This document shows, in pieces, positions 1-12,039 of a stretch of 64,000 nucleotides of DNA. The notes beneath the pieces were generated by a model. The model worked only from the letters and a program-made list of their open reading frames with translations, did no database searches and was not told where the DNA came from. The translations under genes were made by a program, and so were the position numbers. Origin of the DNA: Ciona savignyi (Eukaryota; Chordata; Ascidiacea; Phlebobranchia; Cionidae); assembly GCA_000149265.1 (NCBI GenBank), contig CH003266.1:1115061-1179060 (forward strand). Direction: 5' to 3'. Positions within the stretch are counted from its first letter, which is position 1, and the number at the start of each line of letters is the position of its first letter.

Positions 1-1050
1 CGATTCATTTAATAAAAATAGTCCTAATTAGCCTACAAGTATTGGTTTTCGAATGACCTTACCATATAGTTGAAACCTAAACCAATTGTTTTTTTGGGCG
101 AATATTGCGCAATTCTAGAAATGATGTCATTGCACATGTCTCTTGTAGTGACGAGGTTGAAAATATAAATAATTGGACTTATTCAGCATTAACAATAAAA
201 TACAAAAAACTGTCGTCACTTTAAATCAAAGACAATCTAAACTGTTTTTGAGGTATCAAAAGTCTTGTACCTGAACCACCCATTTTTTACAGTGAAATTC
301 CACATAACTTTTTCCACTTTAACCTCGAAAGCGCTCGCTCCAGCTGAAGTGTTGACTTGCGCTTTACTGCTTCCCTTTTACTATAAAAATTGAATTAAAT
401 ACTTTCCAAAAATGCCATGATCGTTGGTAGGTTTAATCAAGCACGTCCATTTGCTTATTCTGATGTTATAACATTGACGACTTTTGGTATAACATTAACG
501 AACATTAACGACTTCTGTTCCTTTGCTATTTTTTTTGTTGCTGCAATAAACGTGCAAAAAATAAATTAAGCTAAGCTAAATGCCTAAACCCGTTTCCGAT
601 TGACTTACCGTGACTTTTAACACGATCCACATCCACACGACAGTCGACGTAACTACTTATTAGTTTTAACTCATGGTTAAGAGGTTGTCTATATAGCACA
701 TATGTCAACCTAATAGCTCTAAATTGTACATGCCCTTTAGAAAAAGGTTATGACTCTAATATCCGACACATTAAACAGCGATACACACTTACGGTGATGA
801 CGTCACTTCCTGCGGTAAAGCCGATGAAATCATAAAAGTTATATCTGGGAGACGATTTAGCTCGGTGGGTTGGACCATCGGTCGAAAGGCTGGTGGATCA
901 AAACCGCTGGCCAGTCGGCAGTGTACTTGGAGTGGATTAAAGGGTTAAACTAATAAAGTGGGATAATTTTAATTAAAAAAGCCTTACAACACACTGCAAT
1001 GCTCTTGTGTTTTCTTATTCTCGGGGATAAAATATAAAAATCTTGCGTTT
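1..1050. other. Intergenic, no gene seen
   Basis: AT-rich sequence without a convincing coding exon on either strand. The only structured piece is a tRNA-like stretch near 853-950: a box-A-like segment (TAGCTCGGTGGG) is followed about 35 bases later by a degraded box-B-like segment. This suggests the head of an old SINE from a family different from the main one in this window. Confidence 0.5.
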
Positions 1051-1056
1051 TATTCT

Positions 1057-1175
1057 ATTAGTTTAGTTTATTTTTTGTTTCCACGGTATAAACATAAATC
1101 AGGACTATTAAAAAAAAAATTGGAAAACGGGAAAAAACGGCAAAACGACAGTCGTTAGAACACGTCTAAAAAAGA
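1057..1175 (+). repeat. Interspersed repeat, family A (TTTAGTTTAGTTTATTTTTTG end)
   Basis: Starts with TTAGTTTAGTTTATTTTTTG, then TTTCCACGG, CATAAATCAGGACTATT, a poly-A stretch and CAGTCGTTAGAACACGTC. The same string recurs, in one orientation or the other, near 20827, 22930, 28617, 56962, 63190 and 63300. On the opposite strand it ends in (TAAAC)n, which resembles a retrotransposon 3' tail. No coding capacity is visible. Confidence 0.75.
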
Positions 1176-1424
1176 TAAAAAAAGAACAATCGTGTTAGAT
1201 TTACGAACATTTCACCACAAATGTTTTAAATAAAAGCTTTCTTTTAAGCGTTTTTCGTGGTTTTAGGGATTACTGGGTTTATTAGATAAGTTTCTACTGG
1301 GTTTACTACGTACGTTTCGGTTTTTACCTATGTGGGTTATGTTGTATAACAATTCTTAATGTTTTATTCTGATTAGTCAATTCCTTGTCTGATTTGTCGA
1401 CTCCTTGTTGAAGATGTTTGTACG

Positions 1425-3085
1425 ATATGGCATGCCTGTCACAATCATAATTCAGGAAAATATCTGCGTTTTTAAAGGAAATACCCTAATAAATGATTTT
1501 TTTAATTGGAAGAGTGTTTAAATGTCTAACATTTTACCAAATCTGATTCAAATTGAAGCTGCCGTTTAAGCGATATGCGCAAAAAAGCTATTTTTTAGAA
1601 AAAAATACCGTTTTGGTTATTAACGTCTCAGGGGAATTCCCCTAGATATATTACCCAAAATTTTGGTTTCTGCATATCCAGGCCATGTTGTCTAACAAAT
1701 AAAAAAGTTGGATTGAGCATACATATTTTCTCTTGTAGATGTCAGGGCGACATGACATGCCTGTCACAATCATGATTTGACAACAAAAGCTTATTTTTAG
1801 GGTATTTCCCTAGGTAATTTTTTTATTTCTTTTAAGTGTTAAATCAGTTACTAATGCACTTACATTTTATCCAATCTGATTCAAACTAGGATTTACGGTT
1901 CAAAAGCTATGCGCAAAAAAGCTCATTTTTTTAGAAAAAAAATATGTGTTTTGGTTTTTAACGTCTCAGGGAAATTCCCCTGGATATATTACCCAAAATT
2001 TTAGCTTTTTTCAAATCTAGGCCATGTTGTCTAACAAATGACAAAGTTTTATTGCAATTCCATTACTCCTTCTGATAGATGTCGGTGCTACAACCCATGC
2101 CTGTCACAATCATGATTTGAAAACAAAATCTTATTTTTAGGGTATTTCCCCTGGGTACTTTTTTTAATTCTTTTAAGTGATATATCAGTGGTTAATGCAC
2201 TTACAGTTTACCAAATCTAATTGAAATTGGAGTAGCCGCTCAAGCGCTATGCCTAAAAAAGGTATTTTTTTAAAAAAAGATACCGTTTTGGTTTTTCACC
2301 TCCAAGGGGAATTCCCCTTGGTATATGCCCCAAAATTTCGGTTTATGCACATCGAGACCATGTTGTCTAATAAATGACAAAGTTGTATTCCCATTCCATT
2401 ACTCCTTCTGGTAGGTGTCGTTTCCACAAGCCATGCCTGTCACAATCATGATTTGAAAACAAAATCTTATTTTAGGGTATTTCCCTGGGTAATTTTTTAA
2501 ATTCTTTTAAGTGGTATATCAGTGGCTAATGCACTTACAGTTTACCAAATCTAATTGAAATTGGAGTAGCCGCTCAAGCGCTATGCCTAAAAAAGGTAAT
2601 TTTTTAAAAAAAGAAGGGGGAATTCCCCTTGGTATATGCCCCAAAATTTCGGTTTATGCACATCTAGACCATGTTGTCTAATAAATGACAAAGTTGTATT
2701 CCCATTCCATTACTCCTTCTGGTAGGTGTCGTTTCCACAAGCCATGCCTGTCACAATCATGATTTGAAAACAAAATCTTATTTTTAGGGTATTTCCCTGG
2801 GTAATTTAATTCTTTTAAGTGGTATATCAGTGGCTAATGCACTTACAGTTTACCAGATCTAATTGAAATTGGAGTAGTCGTTCAAGCGCTATGCCTAAAA
2901 AAGGGTTTTTCTTAAAAAAAGATACCGTTTTGGTTTTTCACCTCCCAGGGGAATTCCCCTGGGTATATGCCCCAAAATTTTGGCCTATGCACATCTAGAC
3001 CATGTTGTCTAATAAATGACAAAGTTGTATTGCTATTCCATTACCCCATTTGATAGATGTTGTTGCCACAAGCCATGCCTGTCAA
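1425..3085. repeat. Tandem array, ~311-340 bp unit, about 5 copies
   Basis: The marker CATGCCTGTCACAATCAT recurs near 1431, 1757, 2096, 2432 and 2743, and CATGCCTGTCAA near 3077, giving spacings of about 326, 339, 336, 311 and 334. Each unit also carries a block reading GGAATTCCCC followed by GGTATAT and CCCAAAATTT. The 2nd to 5th copies are more alike than the first. The array ends in an A-rich tract at 3092-3126. No ORF is shared between units, so it looks like a local satellite. Confidence 0.9.
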
Positions 3086-3899
3086 GCGTTTGACGAAAAA
3101 AAAAAGAAAAAAAAAGAAAAAAAAAACGGACAAAAACAATATGTGTCCCATTTTTCCAAATGGGACCCATAACTAGCAATAAATTATTAAAATTCGGTAA
3201 AAATTAGACTATCGCCGGTATATAACTTAAAATCGGTTAGGAATCAGCGTGCAATATGTCTTGGCCATTATGTTACGGCGCTAAGATTCGCACCTAATTT
3301 GCACGGGAAGATTGTATCGCGCTGTCGCTTATCGTATTCTAGAATTAGATAGATGAAAGTCCCCGCTAATTACAAGTCACAGCCGTGCCGTTTTGTTTAC
3401 TCATTAACGCCAACGTGAAAAAAAACAAGACCTTTTCTAACTGTTTTGTTGTATAAATAATTCTCCTTGCTATGTTAATTCTCAAATGGGAACCTTTTCT
3501 AACTGTTTTGTGGTATAAATTACTTGACTAGCTGTGTTACCTACTTCGTCTTTTTTAAGTCGTCTTATATACCCGACGCACCTCAACCGCAGAAAAATGC
3601 TAAGGACAAACTCCAAGTTTTATGGCGTTCAAAGTGCAAGTGTTTACTTGGAAATAACATAAGGTAAGCCTGTCCATTGTAACTTCGTCCAAAGTTCATG
3701 ACTCCGTACTATAGCCCACACAATTCAAAAGCTTGTAAATTTGCAGTTTTTAATATTTACCACACATGCTTCATTATAGGCCTATACAACAAACTATAAT
3801 TGTTATGGTATCCAAACTATGGGCAAATGTTGATTTTTCTTATTTGTCATGTTATAACCTGCGGAATATCCTAAATTCACTGTATGTATCCTTTATAGT

Positions 3900-3985
3900 C
3901 TGGCCCGGTGGTCTAGCGGTTAAGTGCGTCGCCTTTTAATCGAAAGGTTTCCAGTGCGAAACTGGTCGCTAGCTAGCTTGATGCA
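3900..3985 (+). repeat. SINE (CCTAT family), 5' tRNA-like part only
   Basis: Carries the tRNA-like head of the main SINE of this window (GGTCTAGCGGTTAAGTGCG, then GAAACTGGTCGCTAGCTAG) and then loses similarity. A 3'-truncated or decayed copy. Confidence 0.8.
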
Positions 3986-4425
3986 GCAAGGATGATGATT
4001 ATCTTGTTGAATTAGAATGAAATTTACATAGTTTTCAATCGAAGTTGCTCCATATGAATGACAGCTGGTGTAACTTGATTTTTTTGATAGGTTTAGAAAA
4101 ATAGGGATTTACAATTTTAAATAAATAAATCAAAACTGCCAATGATGTTAGCTATCAATCGTCTGAATTATGTCAAATATCTGAGACAGTTGCATGCAGT
4201 ATCTTTAGCTACATAGTTGACCTAGCCTAGCATTTGTTGTTTTGATAGTACATTTGTTCCTTTTTTCTAGGAATCTGGTTCTTTCATTGATAAAAAGTGC
4301 ATAAAAAATCATGTTTATGATGCATTGTTGTGTTGGCCTATTCTGCACTATGGGGGAGGACGGACGGAGATTAGTCCAGTCGCACAATTTTCGTAATATA
4401 TATTGTGCTCTCGGCCGAGTTTATT

Positions 4426-4541
4426 ACAGACTTTAACTACTGTAGTTTTGCTGTTTTATCCTGTCTCCTTATTTGAAATATTGTTCTATTCTTCTTTATT
4501 GTAACGAAGGAGCAAAAAAATAAACTAAACTAAACCAAACC
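4426..4541 (-). repeat. Interspersed repeat, family B
   Basis: Reverse copy of a family recognised by TTTTTTTGCTCCTTCGTTAC, GGAGACAGGATAAAACGGC and ACTACAGTAGTTAAA. Other copies lie near 35618, 44884 and 53576, and a decayed one near 51640. It shares with family A the end reading AATAAACTAAACTAAA on one strand, so the two may be mobilised by the same machinery. Confidence 0.75.
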
Positions 4542-4945
4542 ACTTCTTTCAATGCTTCTTTTGTTTATATCACTGTTGGCATTCCAAAGTAAGTGGTGTT
4601 GCCAGTTCTAGCATATTTTGTTTTTAAAAAGCATTCAAGGCTACTGGTGGTAATTAATCTTGTTGTGTTTTATCTTTCCACAAGTTGCATTTATGTTTTA
4701 AATACATCAATTATTTATGTGAATCTTTTTTTTCTAAAGGACAGCTGTTTAAGGCATTTTAAACACAACACACAAATATACCTTTTTTTCAAATTTAACT
4801 TAAAACACTAGTTACTCGATTTGAATACCATGCATATAAATGTGACAATTAATGCTGCCCTTTTCTTGAAACTAGCTGTCAATGTTATTGCTTTACCACC
4901 AGCTGTGTTAATAATATTTTACAAATATATATGAAAACTTAAATA

Positions 4946-4951
4946 TTTATT
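4946..4951 (-). terminator. Poly(A) signal of BLOC1S1
   Basis: TTTATT on the plus strand reads AATAAA on the minus strand, about 115 nt past the BLOC1S1 stop codon. Position and sequence fit a cleavage signal. Confidence 0.55.
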
Positions 4952-5065
4952 GCACAATAATACAAAAGGCTTTGTTACACAATGTTAATGATACCATTAA
5001 ACTTTTTAATACATTTTTAATAATGCACTTAACATGCAAAGTTTCATTAAAGCAAATTTACTTGA

Positions 5066-7404
5066 TTACGTCAAATTATTCTTGTTTATAAATTCCAACG
5101 ATTCTGTCACCAATTGAAGATCCTTCTCGATGCTAGAGGCCCAATTTTCCACATCTCCCAATTCCTGTTGATATATTGTGTGTATCGAAAAATAACAAAA
5201 AGTCCTAAATATAAAGTGAAAATACAGGTGGATGCTTTGTTTGTATTATTGAAATTATATAAGAATTTGATAGTATATTAATGTTATTGAGTTAAACGGC
5301 CCGTATGGCCAATGCTCTTATTTGGCAAATATATGATCATTATTATATTGGAGAAAAATAAAATAATAAGAAAAGTGTGTTCTGTAGTAGTGTGAACTAT
5401 TGGATGATTCTGATTATACAAAGAAATAAATTGAAATCAAGTGATCATAGGAGCAACACAGTTTTTATTTACTGGTACGTAATACCTATACATGCAATAG
5501 TATTTTTATTTATTAAATAACATGTGTTAGCCGGAACTAATTAACTTCAATTGTCAAAATACTCCGAACAAAATGGTTTAACCAAATTTTCAGACCATTA
5601 TTCAATTCAATTTTATTTTTTTGTTTTTTCGCTGCAGCGTTTACCACCAACAATTTGAAAACACAGATCATGTCATATATATATACCAAAACAAATATGG
5701 CGTTTAGCAAGACTAAGGCAAAACAGGAAGGTACCAAAAAACAAAACAAAAGTTATCTAGTTTGGTGCCTCCATTAAATAATAAAAACAATGTAAAATGG
5801 GTGAGCATAAACAATTCAACTTAATAACAACTATTCCGGTGACCTACCTTTAAAGCCGTTTGGAATGAATTTAATTCTGATGCCCACTGTGTGGTTAGCT
5901 TGTTAAAACGCATTGTTTGTACAATCAGCTGCTTCATCTCATTGTCAAGTTGACACTGGTTCACATATGCTGCAGATACTCTGAACAAAACAAAGAATTT
6001 TAATGAAACTTCTGGGATACTCAACTGCTATGTATAGATGAAGCGGAATGGACAAATAAAAGAAAGGAAAAAGGGGAAATTTGCATATTAAATAAAAAAA
6101 TGTATTTCCGAAAGACAGTTGGACATTAGTAAGCTGACAATTATCAACTCCACTTCTATTTTAGACAGTTGTTAAAAGTATATGACATAATTTGCTAAAG
6201 GCAGTCCAAAGCTAAGCTAGATTGGACTAAAGAAATGGGTGACAACAATTTTATGGGTGCCTTTAAAATTTAAATACTACAGGACCGCTAGGATCGCTTG
6301 GGTCGTTGAATCACTTAGATTGCTATGGAAAGTAAATATAACCCTGTCCTAAATACTAATCTCAACCCCAGAACTAACTTTAACCCCAACCAGAACATTA
6401 ATATCAAAATCTTAATTTTAGTGAGAAATTTTTTTTTCTAGGCTTGTAATTACAAGGTATAGTAACTAATCCAAGCGCTACACTTGATCCAACCGGTCCT
6501 GTAGTATTTAGAGGAATCGGTACCGCAATTTTATCAACATGAATGATATGCACCATTCTAATGGTCTTAATAAAATCTCAAAGATTTTTTTTATAATTTT
6601 CTGTTTTGTAGCTGGTATATGCAACATGTTTGACAGAGACTTATGGTACTGGTATAAAAAAAAACTAATATAAACATTTCAATTTGATTAATTTTTAAAG
6701 TAATCTAAGACAAACTTCTAAGTCTGGGTGACCTCATTCAGAACCGTGTTTTTTAAAGCCAGTGTTAAAACGGGCAACGCTAAAAGAAGGGAAAGCGGGA
6801 AGGAGGGAAACTGCTCACTAAAATTACAGAAACTAATTTTAACCCTGCCCTAAACACTAATTTCAACCCTAACTCTAGCCCCACGTTCAAAACTAACCCT
6901 AATGTCATAATCTTCATTTTAGCTTGCAGTTTCCCTACTTCCCGCCTGGTACCTCTAAATACTACAGGACCGCTTGGACCACTTAAACTCCTTGGATCTT
7001 TTGGATCGCTTACTATACTTGGAAAAGGCATGATAATAATGTTTTACAAAAGCCATGATAATAATGTTAAGGTTGGGATTAAAGTTAGTTTTGGGTTGAG
7101 ATTAGTGTTTGGGACAGGGTTAGAATTATAGCAAAACATAGCAATCCAAGCGATCCAAGCGCTCCAAGCGGTCCTGTTATGTATATTAGAGGCGCCCCTT
7201 CCCGCCTACACTCCTTTTAGTTTTCCCCTGTTAAAAAACCCTAAATTCATCAATATAATTGGCGTCTCACTTTGAGTTAATGGACGTCATAATCCCCTCG
7301 TTAAACTTGTACAATGCTGCAACTGCATCTTGGCGCCGTTTCTCCTGCGCTTCCTTCATATGACGTTGTTTGTTTCGATGGTCTTTCAGCATGGACGACA
7401 GCAT
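5066..7404 (-). CDS. BLOC1S1: BLOC-1 subunit 1 (BLOS1/GCN5L1)
   Basis: Small coiled-coil subunit of BLOC-1, which with BORC helps build lysosome-related organelles and position lysosomes (family knowledge). Three minus-strand exons: 7404-7271, 5980-5848 and 5164-5066, phases compatible, all GT-AG. The product is 121 residues (human about 125). Exon 1 starts MLSSMLKDH and continues EAQEKRRQDAVAA, matching the vertebrate N-terminus. Exon 2 holds AYVNQCQLDNEMKQL and exon 3 the signature ELGDVENWASSIEKD. The start is the first Met, aligned with the family start. The gene is complete and intact. Introns 1 and 2 are about 1.3 and 0.7 kb; intron 1 holds two palindromic MITE-like elements. Confidence 0.93.
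6271..6511. mobile_element. Palindromic MITE-like element, family C
   Basis: Begins TAAATACTACAGGACCGCT and ends with the inverted form CGGTCCTGTAGTATTTA. The core reads as CTAACCC-like runs (AACCCTGTCCTAAATACTAATC, split here: AACCCTGTCC, TAAATACTAATC), then a segment rich in ATCCAAGCG. Lies in intron 1 of BLOC1S1. Related copies are at 6955, 10517, 35526 and 47814. No coding capacity. Confidence 0.8.
6782..6950. mobile_element. MITE-like element, family D (GGGAAGGAGGGAAACTGC ends)
   Basis: Inverted ends GGGAAGGAGGGAAACTGC and GCAGTTTCCCTACTTCCC flank a core almost the same as that of family C. A second copy lies at 39640-39830. It directly abuts the family C element that follows. Confidence 0.65.
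6955..7192. mobile_element. Palindromic MITE-like element, family C
   Basis: Ends CTAAATACTACAGGACCGCT and GCGGTCCTGTTATGTATATT; the right end has changed from the usual GTAGTATTTAG. Directly follows the family D element, so the two form a composite in BLOC1S1 intron 1. Confidence 0.7.
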
Positions 7405-9977
7405 AATATTTTTTACGAATGGAACACAATCTATGCAATCAAGAGCTTATTAAGCTCCTATTAACAGTATCTGTTTCTTATTTTTTAATCTTAAAGAATT
7501 TGCAGAAAAATCTAAAATAACTGCAGGATGGGAGTTTCCCTATTTCGACTCTAATGTAGTCTTATATATATGATGTTTATGTTGTATCTCTGTTACTGGG
7601 AAAACGCCAGTAACGTTATTACCAGGAAAATGTCAGAATAACTCACGAATACGAAAGGTAGCGTTTTTACAGGTATAGCGGTCATATTACATCGCCCCTA
7701 GGGTTGCAGTGTGTTGTGCATGATTGGCGAGTTTCTTCGGATAACTCATCATAAACCTGGTCTAAGGTTGGACGTCCAAATCAGAATCAAGAAACGATTC
7801 GAACAGGAACAGGAAATAAGTCGGACTTTTTTATTCAAGCTTGCAATTCAGAATTAAGTGCTCATGGTGGAACAAAATAAGTTTATTTATAACAATCTTG
7901 ATTCACAAATAATACACGAAGTAATATTTGTGTTTTGTAATTAACAGCATTAGCGGTTTAAAATTTTAAATTCAAAATAATTGATTCTAGAAAAATTCTA
8001 GACCAATTTGGATACCGTTCTGCTCAGAAGGAAACCGACCCACCAAGCTATTTGGTGGAAAAGTATTGCAATGTTTATAATGGGTTTGGGCTACTTTCCA
8101 CAGCATACCGGAGAGGATATTTATTTTTAAAACTATTACCTTGTATTTTTAATTGAATAATTACCTTTTATTTTTTTTTATTTCAACCCTCTAACGCACT
8201 GGATAAAGTTTGCTGGCCGCTGGCTGGTTTGCACCGACTCTTTTTCCGACGGAGTGTATACTGGCCGGCAAAATGTGGTGGCAGAGTAGTCTGAATTGAG
8301 TTACGACCGAGGTCGCCTTGCTAATTGAACTATTTAATGCTGACTGGAAGATTTTCAACCAGGAACAAGTAACCGCATAGCGTCGCTACAGGTCTTCCGC
8401 CATATGCTGTTACGCCCGTTGTTTGCTGGTACCTTCCAACGTAATTAACACGTCACCCATCACGGATACGTTACGTCATTGTCTCAGACCTTCCCAGGGC
8501 AACGTAGACCAAATCGCCACGTAACCCATAAGCAAGCTTGCCACCACGTGTTTATCCATCGGTTGAAAGATTTTTAAATCGCCAACAATAAAATAATCTT
8601 ATATTTGTGGTGCGTTTACAAAAAATACTCGTTAGCATTTACGTCCAAAAAGATAAATAAATTCGGAAATACACTTTAATTACGATTTATATTTATTTCA
8701 ACTTCTCAGTTTAAAATGTATTATTATATGATATTCGTCTGCTAGGATTAAGAGGTATCGTAATTCGTTACATACAATACATGCCTACAAGCGGTTACTA
8801 GTGGGGTAGCCGTATTTTGTTCCGTCAAAAATATATGGCCAAATCAAGATACTTCTTAAAAATAAACTCAATATAAGCAAATATCCATCACGAATGAACG
8901 TTGAAAGATAAATGAGGGTGGCAGTTTCAAAGATTCTACCAAGTTCCACGATCTTTGCAAAAAGAAACAGGCCCACACGTCACATTATATTTCAACTAAG
9001 TTACTACCGGGCGGGGACGAGGCTATTGTTCTTTTATTGTGTTTCATTTCCTTATTACGTGTGCGATACCACTAAATATAAATTTGGTAGCAATATTTTA
9101 ATGAGTGGTGCGTCGCAAGCTCAGCAAACTTTTGGAAAGGCGTCGCAAACAAAAAAAGTTTGAGAACCACTGCACTAGGCCAACGCATAGTATTCGGCCA
9201 ACTTTACTAATGTTAAAAACCTAACATTCCCCCTAAAGAACAACCGGTTTGTTTTAAATAAAAGTCAAATGAGTTGCCATTTTATTTCCTCGGGAAAATA
9301 ATTTCTAAATTTCTGGTAATATTTCGTTTTAGGCAATTTCATTCAACTATATTTACTAACATTATTGTATATATATATTAATAGTTATTAATAGTATCCG
9401 AACCATGTTTCCCTTATAATACGTCAAGGGTAACTTAAATATGTCCATGCTTTTGCGATATTTAAAAAAATCGGTACCAATTTAGATCAACGGAATACCT
9501 CACCTTGGGTAAAACAGTGTTTCCAGGTAGGAATTTTAACACTTTTTGTTAGGAATTGCCACTTTATAATTTTAAATTTTTCTGTAACACTTATACATTA
9601 GCGACTTATTGGTGACAATAAAACTCAAAAACTGGTAAAAGAAGATGCATTTAAAATTGTTGGTAACCACTGTCGTAAAGGGTTATCTAAGGCTAAACGT
9701 AGATTCGGGAAATTGAAAAGTTAAAGATTAGCGATCAATACGTTCGACGAAAAGTTTGTTTTAATGACGTCAGTTTGGTTTGCAGCGAGAGCAAATCGCT
9801 TCGTCTTTTCGCTATACGAGGTTACTTTCGGTCGCGTAGTGAATTCTTTACGCGGGTTACCCCAGGTCAGTTAAGTGGCGTGAGCATCGAACGAAATGTA
9901 CGAACGTTATTAACTCTGTACCAGGCTGCTCTGCTTCATTCTATATTTTACCCAGCCAGCTTGTACAGTATTGTACC
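7405..9977. other. Intergenic between BLOC1S1 and the 4E-BP gene
   Basis: Separates two divergently transcribed genes and must hold both promoters, but I see no clear TATA box next to either start. Contains possible fragments of an old tRNA-like repeat (8178-8290) and a piece ending AGTTTGAGAACCACTG at about 9173, which resembles one end of a hAT-type element. No supported coding exon. Confidence 0.5.
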
Positions 9978-11288
9978 ATGCCTCCAGTTACCACCAACGC
10001 TATTATAAGAGTACATGATGCCCAGCCTAGGTTGGAAAAGAAGAAAGTTAAACCCAGGATCCCAAATGCGAGTCCAAGGTTGAGGAAATCGCCTAGGAAC
10101 CAACGGAAAATAGAACCAGTGGCGACAAAAGAGGAAACGACTAAAACAAGTAAGTTTTTTTGAATGTGGTTATTCTGCGACGAGTGTGGAACAATCTTAA
10201 TTGACTGAGTTAATTTTAAATCACCAAATTTCATTTATGTACCAGCCATGGCGCTATGGGCTACTTAACGCAGTATCACCAAGTCAAACTGTATCTCATA
10301 AATAAAACTGTATCTTTTTCCCATATTGTTTCAATGTTTAAATCTGTTTGACACATTGTGATTTTTAGGCTTGAACATAAATCTTAATTATTTGACGTGA
10401 AATCAATAAACACGATTGCATATCAATATCAACGGGATTTTTTAAATAAATACCTAAAATCAAATTAGTTGGTATCTTACTCGATTCTGATATAGGCCGT
10501 ATAGATTGGGTGCCTCTAAATACTACAGGACCGCTTGGATCACTTAGATTGCTATGGAAAGTAATTCTAACCCTGTCCCAAACACTTATCTTAACCGCAG
10601 AGCTAACTTTAACCCCAACCCTAACATTAATATAATGGCTTTTGTAATTACGAAGTATAGTAAGCGATATCAGCGCTCCATGCGCTCCAAGCGGTCCTGT
10701 AGTATTTAGTTAAAGGTACCGATATAGATTTAGGACCCGTATAGATTACTCAGCTCACTCCTACCAACATAAAAATAATAAAACTATGAGATTATTTTGA
10801 GTAAAATATCTCGATTTTGTTTCAGGCACCAATCGCATAACTTACAACCGTGATCTTCTGATGACGTTTCGGGATTCCCCACAGTCGAAAAAGAGCCCAG
10901 ACTTGCCTTCAATACCTGGGGTGACGGCCCCACGCGAACCAAGGGAAATACCCCAAAGCTTAATAATGAAGCTGCAAAAGAAAGGTATTTGCTGCTTCAG
11001 TAATGTTAATTGAATTCCTAAAACACAGTCAACTAAATTTATTTTTTTTAACCAGGGGTTAAAATCGATGAAATCGTTAAACCGATTATGACGTCAGAAA
11101 AATCCACTCCCCCAATGCAACTGAAGACAAATACGTCACAAAAAACTTCGGAACAAACGTCACAAATGACCCACTTAAAGATAAGAATGGACGTTATGAC
11201 ATCACAACCTACTTTAAAGGGTTGTTCCACCGACGTCACAAAGCCCAATTGTGACGCATTTAACTCCTGCATTCTTCACGTGATATAA
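9978..11288 (+). CDS. EIF4EBP: eIF4E-binding protein (4E-BP) family, divergent
   Basis: Translation repressor that binds eIF4E and blocks eIF4G (family function). Exons 9978-10149, 10826-10984, 11056-11288; phases fit; 187 residues, longer than the usual ~118. Exon 2 carries the eIF4E-binding motif YNRDLLM (Y-x4-L-hydrophobic) within RITYNRDLLMTFRDSP, then LPSIPGVTAP, matching the vertebrate RIIYDRKFLMECRNSP...LPTIPGVTSP block including the second eIF4E contact loop. Two Ser-Pro sites (DSP, KSP) sit where Ser65/Thr70 occur. The TTPGGT phosphosite motif is absent before the binding site; the protein ends CILHVI instead of an FEMDI-type TOS motif. The N-terminal 57 residues are Lys/Arg/Pro-rich. 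The start is the Met in ACCATGC; an upstream exon cannot be excluded. Confidence 0.82.
10517..10709. mobile_element. Palindromic MITE-like element, family C
   Basis: Ends CTAAATACTACAGGACCGCT and GCGGTCCTGTAGTATTTAG. Lies in intron 1 of the 4E-BP gene, about 115 nt before exon 2. Confidence 0.8.
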
Positions 11289-11325
11289 AACACCAGCGCG
11301 ATGACGTTGTTAGTGACGTCACTAA

Positions 11326-11331
11326 AATAAA
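11326..11331 (+). terminator. Poly(A) signal of the 4E-BP gene
   Basis: AATAAA 38 nt after the stop codon, a short 3' UTR. Confidence 0.6.
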
Positions 11332-11339
11332 ACACGTCC

Positions 11340-11925
11340 AACACAATTGGTATTTTCACACCAAGCGTTTCAATGCAATGATGATATTTATATATTTCCT
11401 TCCCTATTTCTTTTAAAGCATCATCCTTCTTTACTGTTAAGTATTTAATCCATTAGCTTATTACTAAGTTAATTAACTTATGTCTGATGTGTTGTATTAT
11501 TGCCACATGACCTTCTGTTCAATGTTTTGCCATTCGTTACAATATTTATTCGGCCTTCCCCGTGACTTGGTTTAACCCTTTTTCTAGGTCGTTTCTTTCA
11601 TCGTAGCGCGAGTGGCGTGAGTGTGACGTCACAAACGCCAGCCATTCTCGTACGCGACGCGATTGTTTTGCATTGTTATACAATAAACCTTCTTTGTTAT
11701 AATAACGTGGTTTCCTATTGGGAGAGCGTTGATACCAAGGACCTGGTTAATTATTACCTCATAATCACTACGCAGTCACGGTGTACGCGTGTTTATAAAC
11801 CATAAATATAACGTATATAATAACAAATAAAATCAGTAAAAAACTACAATAAGAAATGTCAAATGGAAATTGTATATAAAGATAAAAATAAAAGATTTAC
11901 TAAAATATGTAAGACGTTTTATAAC
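11340..11925. other. Convergent intergenic region
   Basis: Between the 3' ends of the 4E-BP gene (plus) and the small membrane-protein gene (minus). Apart from a TGTGACGTCACAAACG word near 11622, no feature is recognised. Confidence 0.5.
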
Positions 11926-11929
11926 TGCC

Positions 11930-11935
11930 TTTATT
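11930..11935 (-). terminator. Poly(A) signal of the small membrane-protein gene
   Basis: TTTATT on the plus strand reads AATAAA on the minus strand, about 105 nt past the stop codon at 12040. Confidence 0.5.
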
Positions 11936-12039
11936 TTGAAATTTTTAAACGTTAAAAAATCCGAAGTGTCGTGATTGAAGCACCACCGTAACTGCAGCGT
12001 TTAAAATATGTATTGAACCGGCACATGGCGCTGTTAGCA

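Noticed and set aside
3900-3985. tRNA gene
   Set aside because: The tRNA-like box A/B segment is the head of the repeated SINE; no acceptor-stem pairing or anticodon arm typical of a working tRNA was seen.
8700-9163. Opposed ORFs at 8785-8976 and 8912-9163
   Set aside because: No family features; the latter runs into a repeat end (TTTGAGAACCACTG).
9775-10008. 77-residue ORF overlapping the 4E-BP start in another frame
   Set aside because: No family features; the overlapping spliced frame has clear homology downstream.
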